Assembly (NCBI RefSeq): GCF_023757625.1
Contig: NZ_JALGBZ010000005.1
Coordinates: 124,001-188,000, forward strand
DNA from: Halomonas sp. S3-1-1
GTDB lineage: Bacteria > Pseudomonadota > Gammaproteobacteria > Pseudomonadales > Halomonadaceae
Direction of reading: 5' to 3'
DNA: 64,000 nt
In this document: positions 39,349-49,036 of the stretch, piece after piece
Numbering within the stretch: position 1 is the first letter of the stretch
Layout: every line of letters starts with the position of its first letter
Notes under the pieces: model-generated
Told to the model about the DNA's origin: nothing
The model's database searches: none
Seen by the model: the letters and a program-made list of their open reading frames with translations, nothing else
Made by a program: the position numbers and the translations under genes

Positions 39349-40017
39349 TCAATCGATCAGCGCGGTGAGACTCGCCACGCAAAGATCCGGCCGGCTCGCC
39401 TCGATCGGCTCCCCATGGTTGTAGCCGTAAGGCAGCGCGACGGTGGCGAACCCGGCCGCCCTGCCCGCCTCGATATCGTGTTTGGAGTCCCCCACCATCA
39501 CGCACGCCTGCGGCGCGGCGTTGAGGGTTTTCGCAACGTGCAGAAGCGGCACCGCGCTCGGCTTTTTCTCGGTCAGGGTGTCACCACCGATACAGAGCGC
39601 GAAGCGCTCATAAAGCCCAAAATGCTCGAGAATCGGCGCAATGAAGCGTTCGGGCTTGTTGGTGATCAGCGCAAGCTCGAAGCCGGCGGCGTCGAGGGCG
39701 GCCAGCGCCTCTGAAGCGCCGTCGTACACTCGGGTATGGACAAACGGCGCGGCGCCGTAATGGCGCATGAACGCCTCATACGCCTGGGTCGAAAGCGCAT
39801 TGTTGGGCGTTTCACCGAGCGCCCAGGTCAGGGCGCGCTCGACCAGCGACCGGGCGCCGTTGCCTACCCAGCTACGCACGTTGGCCTCGTCCGGGCCGCT
39901 AACACCGGCCTCGTCGAGCGCTTTTTGTACGCCCACGGCCAAATCAGGTACGGAGTCGATCAGGGTGCCGTCCAGGTCGAAAGCGATGAGCCGCTTGTTG
40001 TCTAAAATCGCGTGCAT
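39349..40017 (-). CDS. gph: Phosphoglycolate phosphatase
   Basis: 222 residues. HAD superfamily with DxDGT motif FDLDGTLIDS near residue 14, motif II ITNKPE near 118, motif III Lys in the region near 150 (TLTEKKPS), and VMVGDSKHDI near 174. The Gph pattern and length (about 220) favour phosphoglycolate phosphatase. It faces the metal-binding gene and is separated from rpe by ndh, unlike the rpe-gph operon of Escherichia coli. Confidence 0.88.
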   Translation of the reverse strand: MHAILDNKRLIAFDLDGTLIDSVPDLAVGVQKALDEAGVSGPDEANVRSWVGNGARSLVERALTWALGETPNNALSTQAYEAFMRHYGAAPFVHTRVYDGASEALAALDAAGFELALITNKPERFIAPILEHFGLYERFALCIGGDTLTEKKPSAVPLLHVAKTLNAAPQACVMVGDSKHDIEAGRAAGFATVALPYGYNHGEPIEASRPDLCVASLTALID

Positions 40018-40124
40018 GAAAATCCTTTGGTGTTTATAAGGCGCTGTCGAAAAGCGGCAAGCCTAGAGTGCCAAAAAGCACGGCCCACGTCAGGCAAAAA
40101 CAGGGTAAAGCCGCGCGCCGCCAT

Positions 40125-40153
40125 TCGTCAGAATCAGTAGAAAGCACTATGCT
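40125..40153 (+). promoter_or_regulatory. Candidate promoter of ndh
   Basis: TCGTCA and TATGCT are 17 bases apart, 28 bases before the GTG start of ndh. The ribosome site AAGGAGAA follows. Confidence 0.5.
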
Positions 40154-40180
40154 AAAGCCAAATTTGCCAAGGAGAAGCCA

Positions 40181-41479
40181 GTGACTCATCCAAGGATCGT
40201 CATCGTCGGCGGCGGCGCGGGAGGCCTTGCGCTCGCCACGCGTTTGGGGCGCACGCTCGGCAAGAAGCAGCGCGCCGAAATCGTTCTTCTGGACCGCAGC
40301 GCCACCCACGTCTGGAAGCCGCTGCTGCATGAGCTGGCCACCGGCGTGTTGAACTCCGCCATGGACGAGGTCGACTTTCGCGGCCACTCCAGCGCCCACG
40401 GCTACCGCTACCAGCGCGGCTCGCTGTGCGGGCTCGACCGGGAAAACAAAACGCTGAGTCTGGCCCCCATTCTCGATGAAGACGGCGTCGAGGTACTGCC
40501 GGAGCGCACCCTCACCTATGACTACCTGGTGCTCTCGCTTGGCAGCGTCTCGAACGACTTCGGTACTCAAGGCGTGGCCGAGCACTGCCACTTCATCGAC
40601 TCGCCCCATCAAGCGAAGCTCTTTCAGCGCGACATGATCAACACCTTCCTGCGCTACACCGACCCGACGCTTCGCACCCACACCACGCTGAGCGTGGGGA
40701 TCGTCGGCGGCGGCGCCACTGGCGTGGAGCTCGCCGCGGAGCTTTTGGACGTTACCCGCCTGCTCAACGCCTACGGGGTTACCAATGTCGACGACAACCA
40801 GATCAGCGTTCACCTGATCGAGGCGGCGCCACGCATTCTGCCCGCCCTGTCCGAGCGCGTCAGCCAAACCGTTCACAAGGAGCTCGAAAGCTTGGGCGTG
40901 AACATCCATCTGGAAACCGCCATTCAGGAGGCGCGGGAGTACGAGCTGGTCACCGGCGACGGCGAGACGATCGAAACCGACCTGAACGTCTGGGCCGCGG
41001 GCATCAAGGCACCGGACTTTCTCGCCGAGCTGGGGCTGACGGTGAACAAGAGAAACCAGGTGTGCGTCGAGCAAACCATGCAAAGCGTCGACGATCCGAG
41101 CATTTTTGCCATGGGCGACTGCGCCAGTTGCCCTCAGGGCGACGACTCGACGGTGCCGCCCCGCGCCCAGGCCGTGCGCCAGCAGGCGGGTGTGCTGGCG
41201 GAAAACATTGGCCGGGTGCTCGAAGGCAAGGAGCTCAAGCCCTTCAAGTACAAGGATAACGGCTCGCTGGTGTCGCTTGCCCGCTACGACGCGGTCGGCA
41301 ACCTGATGCGCGGCGGCGCCTCCCGCGGGCTATTCCTGGAAGGCTGGATGGCGCGCAACGCCTACGCCTCGCTCTACCGCATGCATCAGGTCTCAATTCA
41401 CGGCGTGCCGAAAACCGGGCTGACTTGGGTGGTGGATAAGCTAAACCGCTACTTGAAGCCACGCATGAAGCTGCACTAA
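40181..41479 (+). CDS. ndh: Type II NADH:quinone oxidoreductase (NDH-2)
   Basis: 432 residues from GTG at 40181 with AAGGAG upstream. FAD dinucleotide motif VIVGGGAGGLALATRLG at the start, NADH motif GIVGGGATGVELAAELLD near 172, and ATGDC-type FAMGDCASC near 308. The C-terminal helix (YASLYRMHQVSIHG...) anchors it peripherally in the membrane. It oxidises NADH without proton pumping. Confidence 0.93.
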   Translation: MTHPRIVIVGGGAGGLALATRLGRTLGKKQRAEIVLLDRSATHVWKPLLHELATGVLNSAMDEVDFRGHSSAHGYRYQRGSLCGLDRENKTLSLAPILDEDGVEVLPERTLTYDYLVLSLGSVSNDFGTQGVAEHCHFIDSPHQAKLFQRDMINTFLRYTDPTLRTHTTLSVGIVGGGATGVELAAELLDVTRLLNAYGVTNVDDNQISVHLIEAAPRILPALSERVSQTVHKELESLGVNIHLETAIQEAREYELVTGDGETIETDLNVWAAGIKAPDFLAELGLTVNKRNQVCVEQTMQSVDDPSIFAMGDCASCPQGDDSTVPPRAQAVRQQAGVLAENIGRVLEGKELKPFKYKDNGSLVSLARYDAVGNLMRGGASRGLFLEGWMARNAYASLYRMHQVSIHGVPKTGLTWVVDKLNRYLKPRMKLH

Positions 41480-41518
41480 GCGCTACTCAATTGCCCGTAA
41501 AATGAGCGGCCGGCCAGA

Positions 41519-42214
41519 TTAGCGGCCTGCCAGCGCCTGGCGCAGCGAGCCGATGACGCTGTCGTAGCCGTTGGGGTCGCTTTTGCTGTGCGCATTGAAG
41601 ATCGCGGAGCCGGCCACGAACGTATCCGCGCCGGCCTCCTTGATGGCCTGAATGTTGTCCACCTTGACGCCGCCGTCGACCTCCAGGCGAATCGGGTGCG
41701 GCGCGGCGTCGATGCGCGCGCGAGCCTCCTTGAGCTTGTCCAGCGTCGCCGGAATGAAGGACTGCCCGCCGAAGCCCGGGTTGACGCTCATCAGCAGCAC
41801 CATGTCGATCTTGTCCATCACGTAATCCAGGTATGACAAAGGCGTGGCCGGGTTGAACACCAGCCCCGCCTTACAGCCGGCGTCGCGAATCAGCTGAAGC
41901 GAGCGGTCGATGTGCTCGGAGGCTTCCGGGTGAAACGTGATGTAGCTGGCGCCAGCCTCGATGAAATCACCGATCATGCGATCCACCGGCTTGACCATCA
42001 GGTGTACGTCGATGGGTGCGGTCACGCCGTGGTCTCTCAGCGCCTTGCACACCATCGGCCCGATGGTCAGATTCGGCACGTAGTGGTTGTCCATGACGTC
42101 GAAGTGAACGATATCGGCGCCGGAGGCGAGCACGTTGTCGACCTCTTCCCCCAGACGGGCGAAGTTGGCAGAGAGAATCGAAGGGGCGATGAGAAAGTCT
42201 TTCGCGGCGGTCAT
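41519..42214 (-). CDS. rpe: Ribulose-phosphate 3-epimerase
   Basis: 231 residues from ATG at 42214 with GGAGCG upstream. TIM-barrel motifs: [61 protein letters not shown] and [11 protein letters not shown]. It interconverts ribulose-5-phosphate and xylulose-5-phosphate. A longer open frame upstream to 42334 is unlikely to be used. Confidence 0.95.
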   Translation of the reverse strand: MTAAKDFLIAPSILSANFARLGEEVDNVLASGADIVHFDVMDNHYVPNLTIGPMVCKALRDHGVTAPIDVHLMVKPVDRMIGDFIEAGASYITFHPEASEHIDRSLQLIRDAGCKAGLVFNPATPLSYLDYVMDKIDMVLLMSVNPGFGGQSFIPATLDKLKEARARIDAAPHPIRLEVDGGVKVDNIQAIKEAGADTFVAGSAIFNAHSKSDPNGYDSVIGSLRQALAGR

Positions 42215-42519
42215 AAACGCTCCAAGGGCAAAGCGGGCGCGCCTCATAGGCGCTGACAAAGCGCGCATGATATCAGAGTCCGACGTCTGGACGCCCGCCC
42301 GCTTAGCGGCGAGAGAACGATCATTATTCCCCAATCGAATATAAAGCCGGATTGTAATTCCCGAAACACAGGACTAACCTTGTCTTATCGTGAAAACGTC
42401 TATGGGCAGATCGACTCAACCGGTCTTCATGGACGCCGTGCTTGCATGATCGCTCGGCAGCTCGCTCACTCAGACTTGTCGCTCACTCCTACTTGTCCGC
42501 AAACAAAAGGAAAGATTCG
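42215..42519. other. Intergenic region before the sulfate transporter operon
   Basis: About 305 noncoding bases between rpe and sbp. A TATAAA near 42341 and AT-rich flanks with ATTCCCCAAT / ATTGTAATTCCC-like arms could be a CysB-type control site, since this class of operon is activated by CysB. No clear -35 is seen. Confidence 0.35.
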
Positions 42520-43551
42520 ATGCGCTTACCGCTTGCTCTCTCTGCTCCCTTCACCCGCACCGCGCTGGCCCTTGCGCTCGGTACCGCCGCCGCTGGCGCG
42601 ACCGGTACCGCCATGGCCCAGGAGCGCGAGCTTCTGAACTCCTCCTACGATATCGCCCGCGAGCTGTTCGCCGCGATCAACCCGGATTTCGTCGAGTGGT
42701 GGCAAGAGGAGCACGATGAAGAAGTCAGCGTTAGCCAGTCCCACGGTGGCTCCTCCGCCCAGGCGCGCGCCATCATGCAGGGCCTTCGCGCCGACGTCGT
42801 GACCTTCAACCAGGTGACCGATGTCGACGTGCTGGCCGACGCCGGGCTGGTCGACGAAGAGTGGCAGGACGCGTTCGACAACAACGCCTCGCCCTACTAC
42901 TCCACCACGGCCTTTCTGGTGCGTAAGGACAACCCCAAGGGCATCGAGAGCTGGGATGACCTGGTTCAGGAGGACGTCGAGCTGGTGTTCCCCAACCCGA
43001 AAACCTCGGGCAACGCACGCTACACCTACCTCGCCGCTTGGGGCTTCGCCGACCGTGAGTTCGACGGCGACGAAGAGCAGATTCAGGAGTTCATGCGCCA
43101 GCTTCTTGCCAACGTCGCGGTGTTCGACACCGGCGGTCGCGGCGCGACCACCAGCTTCATCGAGCGCGGCATTGGCGACGTGCTGATCAGCTTCGAGTCT
43201 GAAGTGAACAACATTCGCCGCGAGTACGGCAGCGACGACTACGAAGTCATCGTGCCGCCGATGAGCGTGCTGGCAGAGTTCCCGGTCGCGGTGGTCTCGG
43301 AAAACGCCGAGCGTAACGGCAACGAGGACCTCGCCCAGGGCTATCTCGACTACCTCTATACCGAAGAGGCCCAGCGCACGCTGGCTGGCTTCAACTACCG
43401 CGTTCACAACGACGCCGTGGTAGAAGAGTTCGCCGACGAGTTCCCGGAAACCGAGCTCTTCAACGTAGACGACGTCTTCGGCAGCTGGGACGAGATCATG
43501 GAAACCCACTTTGAAAGCGGCGGCATGCTCGACCAGCTTCAGCGTCGCTAA
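42520..43551 (+). CDS. sbp: Sulfate/thiosulfate-binding periplasmic protein
   Basis: 343 residues from ATG at 42520 with AAGGAAA upstream. Signal peptide to about residue 33 (TAMAQE). Family motifs: LLNSSYDIARELFAAINP, QSHGGSSAQARAI, LRADVVTFNQVTDVD, FPNPKTSGNARYTYLAAW, and GGRGATTSF. It delivers sulfate or thiosulfate to CysTWA; sbp versus cysP cannot be separated here. Confidence 0.92.
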   Translation: MRLPLALSAPFTRTALALALGTAAAGATGTAMAQERELLNSSYDIARELFAAINPDFVEWWQEEHDEEVSVSQSHGGSSAQARAIMQGLRADVVTFNQVTDVDVLADAGLVDEEWQDAFDNNASPYYSTTAFLVRKDNPKGIESWDDLVQEDVELVFPNPKTSGNARYTYLAAWGFADREFDGDEEQIQEFMRQLLANVAVFDTGGRGATTSFIERGIGDVLISFESEVNNIRREYGSDDYEVIVPPMSVLAEFPVAVVSENAERNGNEDLAQGYLDYLYTEEAQRTLAGFNYRVHNDAVVEEFADEFPETELFNVDDVFGSWDEIMETHFESGGMLDQLQRR

Positions 43552-43560
43552 CGGCTCGGC

Positions 43561-44415
43561 ATGAAATCCTTGAGCTTTCGCCAATCCGGCAGCGCGCGTG
43601 TGCTGCCGGGTTTTGGTTTGTCCATGGGTATCAGCGTGCTGTTCATTTCGCTGGTGCTGCTTTTGCCCATTACCGGGCTGTTTGGCCAGTTGGCGGGGTT
43701 GAGCCTCGCTGAGTACTGGTCGATCGTCACGGAAGGCCGGGTGGTGGCAAGCTACGCGGTCACCCTGGGCGCGGCGGCGGTGGCGGCACTGATCAACGCG
43801 GCGTTCGGGCTGCTGTTGGCCTGGGTGCTGGTGCGCTACGAGTTTCCCGGCAAGCAGCTGTTGGACGCGCTGATGGATCTGCCCTTTGCGCTGCCCACGG
43901 CGGTTGCCGGCATTACGCTGGCCACGCTCTACGCCAGTAACGGCTGGATGGGTCGGCTGCTCGAGCCCCTTGGGTTTCAGGTGGCCTACACCTGGGTGGG
44001 CATCGCGCTTGCGATGGCGTTTACCAGCATCCCCTTCGTGGTGCGCACGGTGCAGCCGGTGTTGGAGGATCTGCCCGCGGAGATCGACGAGGCGGCGATG
44101 TCGCTTGGCGCTACCGACGGCGTCGCGTTTCGCCGGGTGATCATGCCGCACCTGTGGCCGGCGCTGGTCACCGGCACCGGGCTCGCCTTCGTGCGCTCGC
44201 TCGGCGAGTTCGGGGCGATCATTTTCATCGCCGGGAACATGCCTTATGAAACCGAAATCACCGCGCTGATGATCTTCGTGCGCCTGCAGGAGTACGACTA
44301 CGCCGGCGCCTCGGCGATCGCATCAGTAGTGCTGTTCACCTCGCTTGCGCTTTTGCTCGCGATCAACGTATGGCAGGGGCGCTTCGTTCGCCGCCTGCAC
44401 GGAGGAAATAGCTGA
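43561..44415 (+). CDS. cysT: Sulfate/thiosulfate ABC transporter permease CysT (CysU)
   Basis: 284 residues with six predicted membrane spans and the EAA loop (DEAAMSLGATDGVAFRRVIMPHL), which contacts CysA. It begins nine bases after sbp and ends at the first base of cysW. It forms the channel with CysW. Confidence 0.93.
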   Translation: MKSLSFRQSGSARVLPGFGLSMGISVLFISLVLLLPITGLFGQLAGLSLAEYWSIVTEGRVVASYAVTLGAAAVAALINAAFGLLLAWVLVRYEFPGKQLLDALMDLPFALPTAVAGITLATLYASNGWMGRLLEPLGFQVAYTWVGIALAMAFTSIPFVVRTVQPVLEDLPAEIDEAAMSLGATDGVAFRRVIMPHLWPALVTGTGLAFVRSLGEFGAIIFIAGNMPYETEITALMIFVRLQEYDYAGASAIASVVLFTSLALLLAINVWQGRFVRRLHGGNS

Positions 44416-45242
44416 TGCGTCGCGTGGGAGACGCCCCGGCCGTACGAGGTCTGTTGATCCTTGCCGCGGTACTGCTGTCGGCGCTTTTTTTGCTGCTGCC
44501 GCTGGTCGCCATTTTCGCCCAGGCGCTTTCCAGCGGCGTGATGGTGTTCTGGGAAAACGTCAGCAACGTCTATACCCTGCACGCCATTGGGCTGACGCTT
44601 CTGATCGCGCTGATGACCATTCCGGTGTGCCTGGTATTCGGCGTCGCGCTTGCCTGGCTGGTTACCCGGTTTCGCTTTCCCGGCCGGCGGATTCTGCAAA
44701 CGCTGATCGACATTCCCTTTGCGGTATCGCCGGTGGTGGCGGGGCTCGTCTATCTGCTGCTCTACGGGCGCAACGGCTGGATCGGAAACTTTCTGGACGG
44801 CTACGATATCCAGCTGATGTTCGCCTGGCCGGGGATTTTGATGGTCACCATCTTCGTCACCTGCCCCTTCGTGGCCCGCGAGCTGATTCCGCTGATGCAG
44901 GCTCAGGGCACTCGCGAAGAGGAAGCGGCGGTGACCCTCGGCGCCTCGGGCTGGACCGTCTTTCGCCGCGTCACGCTGCCCAACATCAAGTGGGCGCTGT
45001 TGTACGGCGTCATTTTGACCAACGCCCGGGCAGTAGGTGAGTTCGGCGCGGTGTCGGTGGTGTCCGGGGCGATTCGCGGCCAGACCAACACACTGCCGCT
45101 GCATCTGGAACAGCTTTACCAGGATTACAACGCGGTCGGGGCGTTTTCGAGCGCGGCGCTGCTGGCGCTGATTGCGCTTTTGACGCTGGCGACCAAGGCC
45201 GCCCTTCAGCGGCGCGCCACCCGCCGGGAGGCCATTTTATGA
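44415..45242 (+). CDS. cysW: Sulfate/thiosulfate ABC transporter permease CysW
   Basis: 275 residues from ATG at 44415, sharing its first base with the last base of the cysT stop. Six spans and EAA loop EEAAVTLGASGWTVFRRVTLP. Partner of CysT. Its stop overlaps the cysA start. Confidence 0.93.
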   Translation: MRRVGDAPAVRGLLILAAVLLSALFLLLPLVAIFAQALSSGVMVFWENVSNVYTLHAIGLTLLIALMTIPVCLVFGVALAWLVTRFRFPGRRILQTLIDIPFAVSPVVAGLVYLLLYGRNGWIGNFLDGYDIQLMFAWPGILMVTIFVTCPFVARELIPLMQAQGTREEEAAVTLGASGWTVFRRVTLPNIKWALLYGVILTNARAVGEFGAVSVVSGAIRGQTNTLPLHLEQLYQDYNAVGAFSSAALLALIALLTLATKAALQRRATRREAIL

Positions 45243-46324
45243 GTATCGAGCTACACCATATCGCCAAGCACTTCGGCGCCACTCAGGCGCTCGAGCCGAT
45301 CGACTTGAACATTCACGACGGCGAGCTGGTGGGTCTTCTGGGGCCGTCAGGCTCCGGCAAGACCACGCTTTTGCGCATCATCGCGGGGCTCGAAAGCGCC
45401 GACCGCTCGCCCACTCCGGGTAAAATCCTGTTCGGCGAGCGCGACGTGACCCACGTTCACGTGCGCGACCGGCGCATTGGCTTCGTCTTTCAGCACTACG
45501 CGCTGTTTCGCCACATGAGCGTGTTCGACAACGTCGCCTTTGGCCTTACCGTGATGCCGCGCAAGGATCGTCCGTCCAAAGGCGAGATTCGCGCGCGGGT
45601 CTTTCGGCTTCTGGAAATGGTCAAGCTCGAGCACTTCGCCAACCGCCTACCCGCCCAGCTCTCCGGCGGCCAGCAGCAGCGGGTGTCGCTGGCACGGGCA
45701 CTGGCAGTCCAGCCCGATGTACTGCTGTTGGATGAGCCCTTCGGGGCGCTGGATGCCAAGGTGCGTCAGGACCTTCGCCGGTGGCTGCGCCGCCTGCATG
45801 AAGAGCTCGGCTTCACCAGCGTATTCGTCACCCACGACCAGGAGGAGGCGCTGGAGCTTTCCGACCGCGTGGTGGTAATGAGTAACGGCCGCATCGAGCA
45901 GGTCGATACGCCCGAGGCACTCTATCGGGCGCCGAAAAACCGCTTCGTTTTCGAGTTTCTCGGCGACGTCAACCATCTGGAGGGCCGCGTCAAAAACGGC
46001 GTACTCACCTGCGGCGACGCCCAGCTCAAGGTCGATCTACCGGACGGCGACGAGGAGCTGCTGCTGCGCCCCCACGAGGTGCGCCTGGCGGAAACGTTCG
46101 AACCCGGCGTTCACCTACCGATGACGATCACCGCGTTTTCGCTGGTCGGCGCCGAGGTGCGCGTGGAGCTCGAAGCCGACTGGCTCGGCGCGCCCTGGCT
46201 TGCCACGGTGCGCCACTCGGATTTCGAGCGTCTGAAGATTCATCGCGGACAGCGCCTTTACGCCCATCCAAGGCGCTGGCACCGCTTCAAGGACGAGGTG
46301 GTGAAGGCGAGCCAGCCCCACTAA
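45239..46324 (+). CDS. cysA: Sulfate/thiosulfate ABC transporter ATPase CysA
   Basis: 361 residues. Walker A GPSGSGKTT near residue 36, signature LSGGQQQR near 140, Walker B LLLDEPFGALD near 161, and a C-terminal TOBE-like region. It energises sulfate uptake. A hairpin terminator follows the stop. Confidence 0.95.
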   Translation: MSIELHHIAKHFGATQALEPIDLNIHDGELVGLLGPSGSGKTTLLRIIAGLESADRSPTPGKILFGERDVTHVHVRDRRIGFVFQHYALFRHMSVFDNVAFGLTVMPRKDRPSKGEIRARVFRLLEMVKLEHFANRLPAQLSGGQQQRVSLARALAVQPDVLLLDEPFGALDAKVRQDLRRWLRRLHEELGFTSVFVTHDQEEALELSDRVVVMSNGRIEQVDTPEALYRAPKNRFVFEFLGDVNHLEGRVKNGVLTCGDAQLKVDLPDGDEELLLRPHEVRLAETFEPGVHLPMTITAFSLVGAEVRVELEADWLGAPWLATVRHSDFERLKIHRGQRLYAHPRRWHRFKDEVVKASQPH

Positions 46325-46325
46325 A

Positions 46326-46355
46326 CGAACGCGCCGCTGACGAGCGGCGCGTTCG
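46326..46355. terminator. Bidirectional terminator between cysA and alkB
   Basis: CGAACGCGCCGCT and AGCGGCGCGTTCG make a perfect 13-bp stem with a four-base loop, followed by CGTTT. The genes converge here. T-runs are short, so termination efficiency is uncertain. Confidence 0.65.
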
Positions 46356-46358
46356 CGT

Positions 46359-46973
46359 TTATCCAGCGCGCAGCTGGCGAAAGGTCAGGTTCACCCGCGC
46401 ATCGGTACACCGTTTGGTTTTGGGCAGGCTGTGCCACCAGTGGGTCTGGGTCGCGCCCTGCATGATCAGAAGGCTGCCGTGCTCAAGCAATATAGAGATA
46501 CGCTCGCCGCTCGCCTTGTGCTTGAACGAAAAACGCCGCTCGCCACCGAGCGTCAGCGAGGCGATAACGCTTTGCTCGGCAAGCTCGCGCTCGTCGTCGC
46601 TGTGCCAGCCCATGCCCTCCTCGCCGCTGTGGTACAGGTTGCACAAGCAGGAATTAAAGCGCGCACTACTTGCCCTCTCTACCCGCTCTTTCAGCCCCTG
46701 CAACAGCGCCGGCCAAACCTGTGCCCGTTTGGTCTGGCCCGAATAGGTGTAGGTGGCCGGCGCGTCGGCGTACCAGGCGACCTTGCGCCGGGTGGTGATG
46801 TCACGGCCGAACATCACCACCCGCTCGTTGGCCCAGTCGAGCTCCAAAAGACAGCGCGTAAAATACGCGCTCGCCTCGCACTCATCGAGCACCGGGCCAA
46901 GGTAGAACGCCTCGCCGTCACGGGGCAGCAGATTGGCCGGCGGCGGCGGGTCGAAAAGCGCCTCTTGCTCCAT
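46359..46973 (-). CDS. alkB: AlkB-type Fe(II)/2-oxoglutarate DNA repair dioxygenase
   Basis: 204 residues. Double-stranded beta-helix with iron ligands H and D in MGWHSDDERE and H in HWWHSLPK, and the 2-oxoglutarate Arg in RVNLTFRQL. It demethylates 1-methyladenine and 3-methylcytosine. It stands alone with its back to the cysA terminator. No ada gene is adjacent. Confidence 0.9.
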   Translation of the reverse strand: MEQEALFDPPPPANLLPRDGEAFYLGPVLDECEASAYFTRCLLELDWANERVVMFGRDITTRRKVAWYADAPATYTYSGQTKRAQVWPALLQGLKERVERASSARFNSCLCNLYHSGEEGMGWHSDDERELAEQSVIASLTLGGERRFSFKHKASGERISILLEHGSLLIMQGATQTHWWHSLPKTKRCTDARVNLTFRQLRAG

Positions 46974-47066
46974 GAAAAATCTCCAGAAACGTGGCCTTGG
47001 GTTTGCATGTACCCGACGCGCGAGCGCAGGCTATACTGGCCTTTTTAACCATTGCGGAGAAACACC

Positions 47067-47660
47067 ATGCTTCGGCGTCATTTTCTAACGCTCACCACGG
47101 CGCTTGTCGCAGGCGCCTGGCTTACCGGCTGCGCCAGCCCTCAATACCTTCAGCTAAGTCCGGAGCGCACCGCCGAGGTGCCCAAGGCGGGCTCGGGGCA
47201 GCAGGTTAGCGTTGCGGCGGTCGATGCCCGTGAAAGCGAAGTGATCGGCACCCGCGCCGGCGGCAGCATGTCCACCGCCCAGATCACGGTCAACAGCCAC
47301 GAACTGGTGCCAAGGCTTCAGGCGGAAGCCGAGCGCGCGGTGCGCGAAATGGGCTTCAACCCGACCAGCAGCCCGGTGCAAAACGCCCCGAGCCTGACCC
47401 TGGAGCTAGCAAGCCTGCACTACGGCCAGGGCGACAGCGGACAGCCCTTGGTCGACGAGGCGCGCATCGAGGCAGTTTTTCGCGCCATCGCGCAAAACCG
47501 CGGCACCACCTACACCGGCACCTATACCTCACGGCGCACCCAGGGCTACGCCATCAAGCCCGGTGAAGCGACCAACACGCGCATGATCAACGATTTGCTC
47601 AGCGACGGCATGAACCGCGCGTTCAGCGACCCGGAGCTTGCAAGGCTTCTGGCCCGCTAA
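47067..47660 (+). CDS. YajG-family lipoprotein
   Basis: 197 residues from ATG at 47067 with GGAGA upstream. Lipobox LTGC with the lipidated Cys near residue 21. The YajG-like domain follows (QLSPERTAEVPKAGSGQQV, then SLTLELASLHYGQ). An outer-membrane lipoprotein of unknown exact role. A TATACT -10 lies near 47032. Confidence 0.75.
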   Translation: MLRRHFLTLTTALVAGAWLTGCASPQYLQLSPERTAEVPKAGSGQQVSVAAVDARESEVIGTRAGGSMSTAQITVNSHELVPRLQAEAERAVREMGFNPTSSPVQNAPSLTLELASLHYGQGDSGQPLVDEARIEAVFRAIAQNRGTTYTGTYTSRRTQGYAIKPGEATNTRMINDLLSDGMNRAFSDPELARLLAR

Positions 47661-47685
47661 CCGCGCTGCTACCTGAAGGCGCGGG

Positions 47686-48315
47686 TCACGCTGGCCCGCG
47701 CCGCTTGAGCGCCCATACCTGCTCGCTGACGCCGCGCACATCGCCGTCACTCTGCTCCAGCAGCGTGAGCGCAAAGTTGGGCGACAAAAGCCGTCGAACT
47801 TCCTCTTCGGCCACGCTGTAGGGCGGGCCCCCTTCACCGTTTTCGTGGGTCACGCTGATCAAGAGCCCCGCCGCTCCGGGCGGCAGAAGCTGCGCCAAAT
47901 GAAACGCGTAGCGCGCCCTGGTGGCTGGGGGCAGCGCGATCAGCGCGGCGCGGTCGTAAAACGCGTCAAGCTGCGAGGCTTGGCGGCGGGTGAGATGGAA
48001 AAAATCGCCGCACCAGAGCTCGACACTGGCCTGGCGGGCGATCTCGAACCCCGCTTGGCGGTAGCGCGACACCCCGAGCGGGCGCTGCGCTAAAAACTGC
48101 GTCACCGCTTCCGGGGCGAGTTCGATGCCGAGTACCGCATGGCCGCGCTCGGCAAGCCAGCGCATGTCCAGGCTTTTACCGCACAGAGGTACCAGTACCC
48201 TGGCGTTTTGGGCGACGTTCAAATCCGGCCAGTGTCGAACAAGCGCCAGGTGGGTCGTCGATTGATGAAAGCCAATGCGCCCTTCTTGCCAGCGTTTGCG
48301 CCACGCGTTCTCCAT
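47686..48315 (-). CDS. tpm: Thiopurine S-methyltransferase
   Basis: 209 residues. WRKRWQEGRIGFHQSTTH, VLVPLCGKSLDMRWLAERGHAVLGIEL and FYDRAALIALPPATRARYA are the Tpm signature. In bacteria these enzymes methylate tellurite, selenite and thiopurines. It lies convergent with the YajG-like gene. Confidence 0.9.
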   Translation of the reverse strand: MENAWRKRWQEGRIGFHQSTTHLALVRHWPDLNVAQNARVLVPLCGKSLDMRWLAERGHAVLGIELAPEAVTQFLAQRPLGVSRYRQAGFEIARQASVELWCGDFFHLTRRQASQLDAFYDRAALIALPPATRARYAFHLAQLLPPGAAGLLISVTHENGEGGPPYSVAEEEVRRLLSPNFALTLLEQSDGDVRGVSEQVWALKRRGPA

Positions 48316-48336
48316 CGCTACCTCTTGGCTGGGCGC

Positions 48337-48972
48337 TTAGAACCAGCGGTCGCGTTTTTTACGCCGGCGCGGCAGGTGCGGCACGATCAGCCCAACCAAA
48401 AGCCCGGCCCCGGCCACACCGCCGCCGTACATGAAGTAGCGCATCAAAAGATCCTCTTCCTGGGTATCCAGGCGGGCCTCGAGCGCGCGCACCTGCTGAC
48501 GAGACTGATCGGTGACGCTTTCAAGCTCCTGGTTGCGCGCCTCAAGCTCGGTAATGCGCTGCTCGCGTATCTCGAGCGTTTCGCGCATCGAGGAGACGCG
48601 CTCCTCCCACGTATCGTTGATACCGTCGAGTTCCTGGGTAAGTTCATCGACCTGATCTTCGAGTTCGGGCAACTGTTCGCGGGCGCTCTGGGTTTGCTGC
48701 AACTCGTCGCTGAGTACCCATACGGCGTCGCCACCGCTGCCGCGTACGCGGGTGTAGTCGCCGCTCTCTTCGAGCACTTCGACCTCTTCGCCGGCGTTGA
48801 GCGTGCCCACGATGCGGTAACCGTCGGTGGGGCCGCTGCGCACGAAAGTGCTGAGCTCTTCGCTGACCCAGGCCTGACTATCGCTTTGAGCGAGGGCCTG
48901 TGAGCTTGCCGCACCCATCAATAAACCGGCACTCGCCAAACAACCCATGAAAAGAGACTTTTTTACTTGCAT
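48337..48972 (-). CDS. TIGR04211-type SH3 domain membrane protein
   Basis: 211 residues from ATG at 48972. Signal peptide (to about residue 30), SH3-like domain (SEELSTFVRSGPTDGYRIVGTLNAGEEV) near 40-95, long coiled coil, and a C-terminal membrane span (VAGAGLLVGLIVPHL) with an RRRKK stop. It matches the YgiM/TIGR04211 layout, a bacterial envelope protein of uncertain role. It is three genes from tlyA but in its own strand block. Confidence 0.82.
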   Translation of the reverse strand: MQVKKSLFMGCLASAGLLMGAASSQALAQSDSQAWVSEELSTFVRSGPTDGYRIVGTLNAGEEVEVLEESGDYTRVRGSGGDAVWVLSDELQQTQSAREQLPELEDQVDELTQELDGINDTWEERVSSMRETLEIREQRITELEARNQELESVTDQSRQQVRALEARLDTQEEDLLMRYFMYGGGVAGAGLLVGLIVPHLPRRRKKRDRWF

Positions 48973-49036
48973 GACTAACATCCTGATCAAAAAACACGTA
49001 CGTCGGGCATCGTTGCTCAAAGGCGCGCCCGTACGC

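Noticed and set aside
40034..41083. Long minus-strand open frame of 349 codons
   Set aside because: It is antisense to ndh, which has clear FAD and NADH motifs; the frame is a by-product of high GC.
42526..44151. Long minus-strand open frame of 541 codons over sbp and cysT
   Set aside because: Antisense to two recognised transporter genes; composition His/Arg-rich without motifs.
47676..47705. GC-rich hairpin GGCGCGGG/CCCGCGCC between the YajG-like gene and tpm
   Set aside because: It overlaps the tpm 3' end and lacks a T-run, so it is only a weak terminator candidate.
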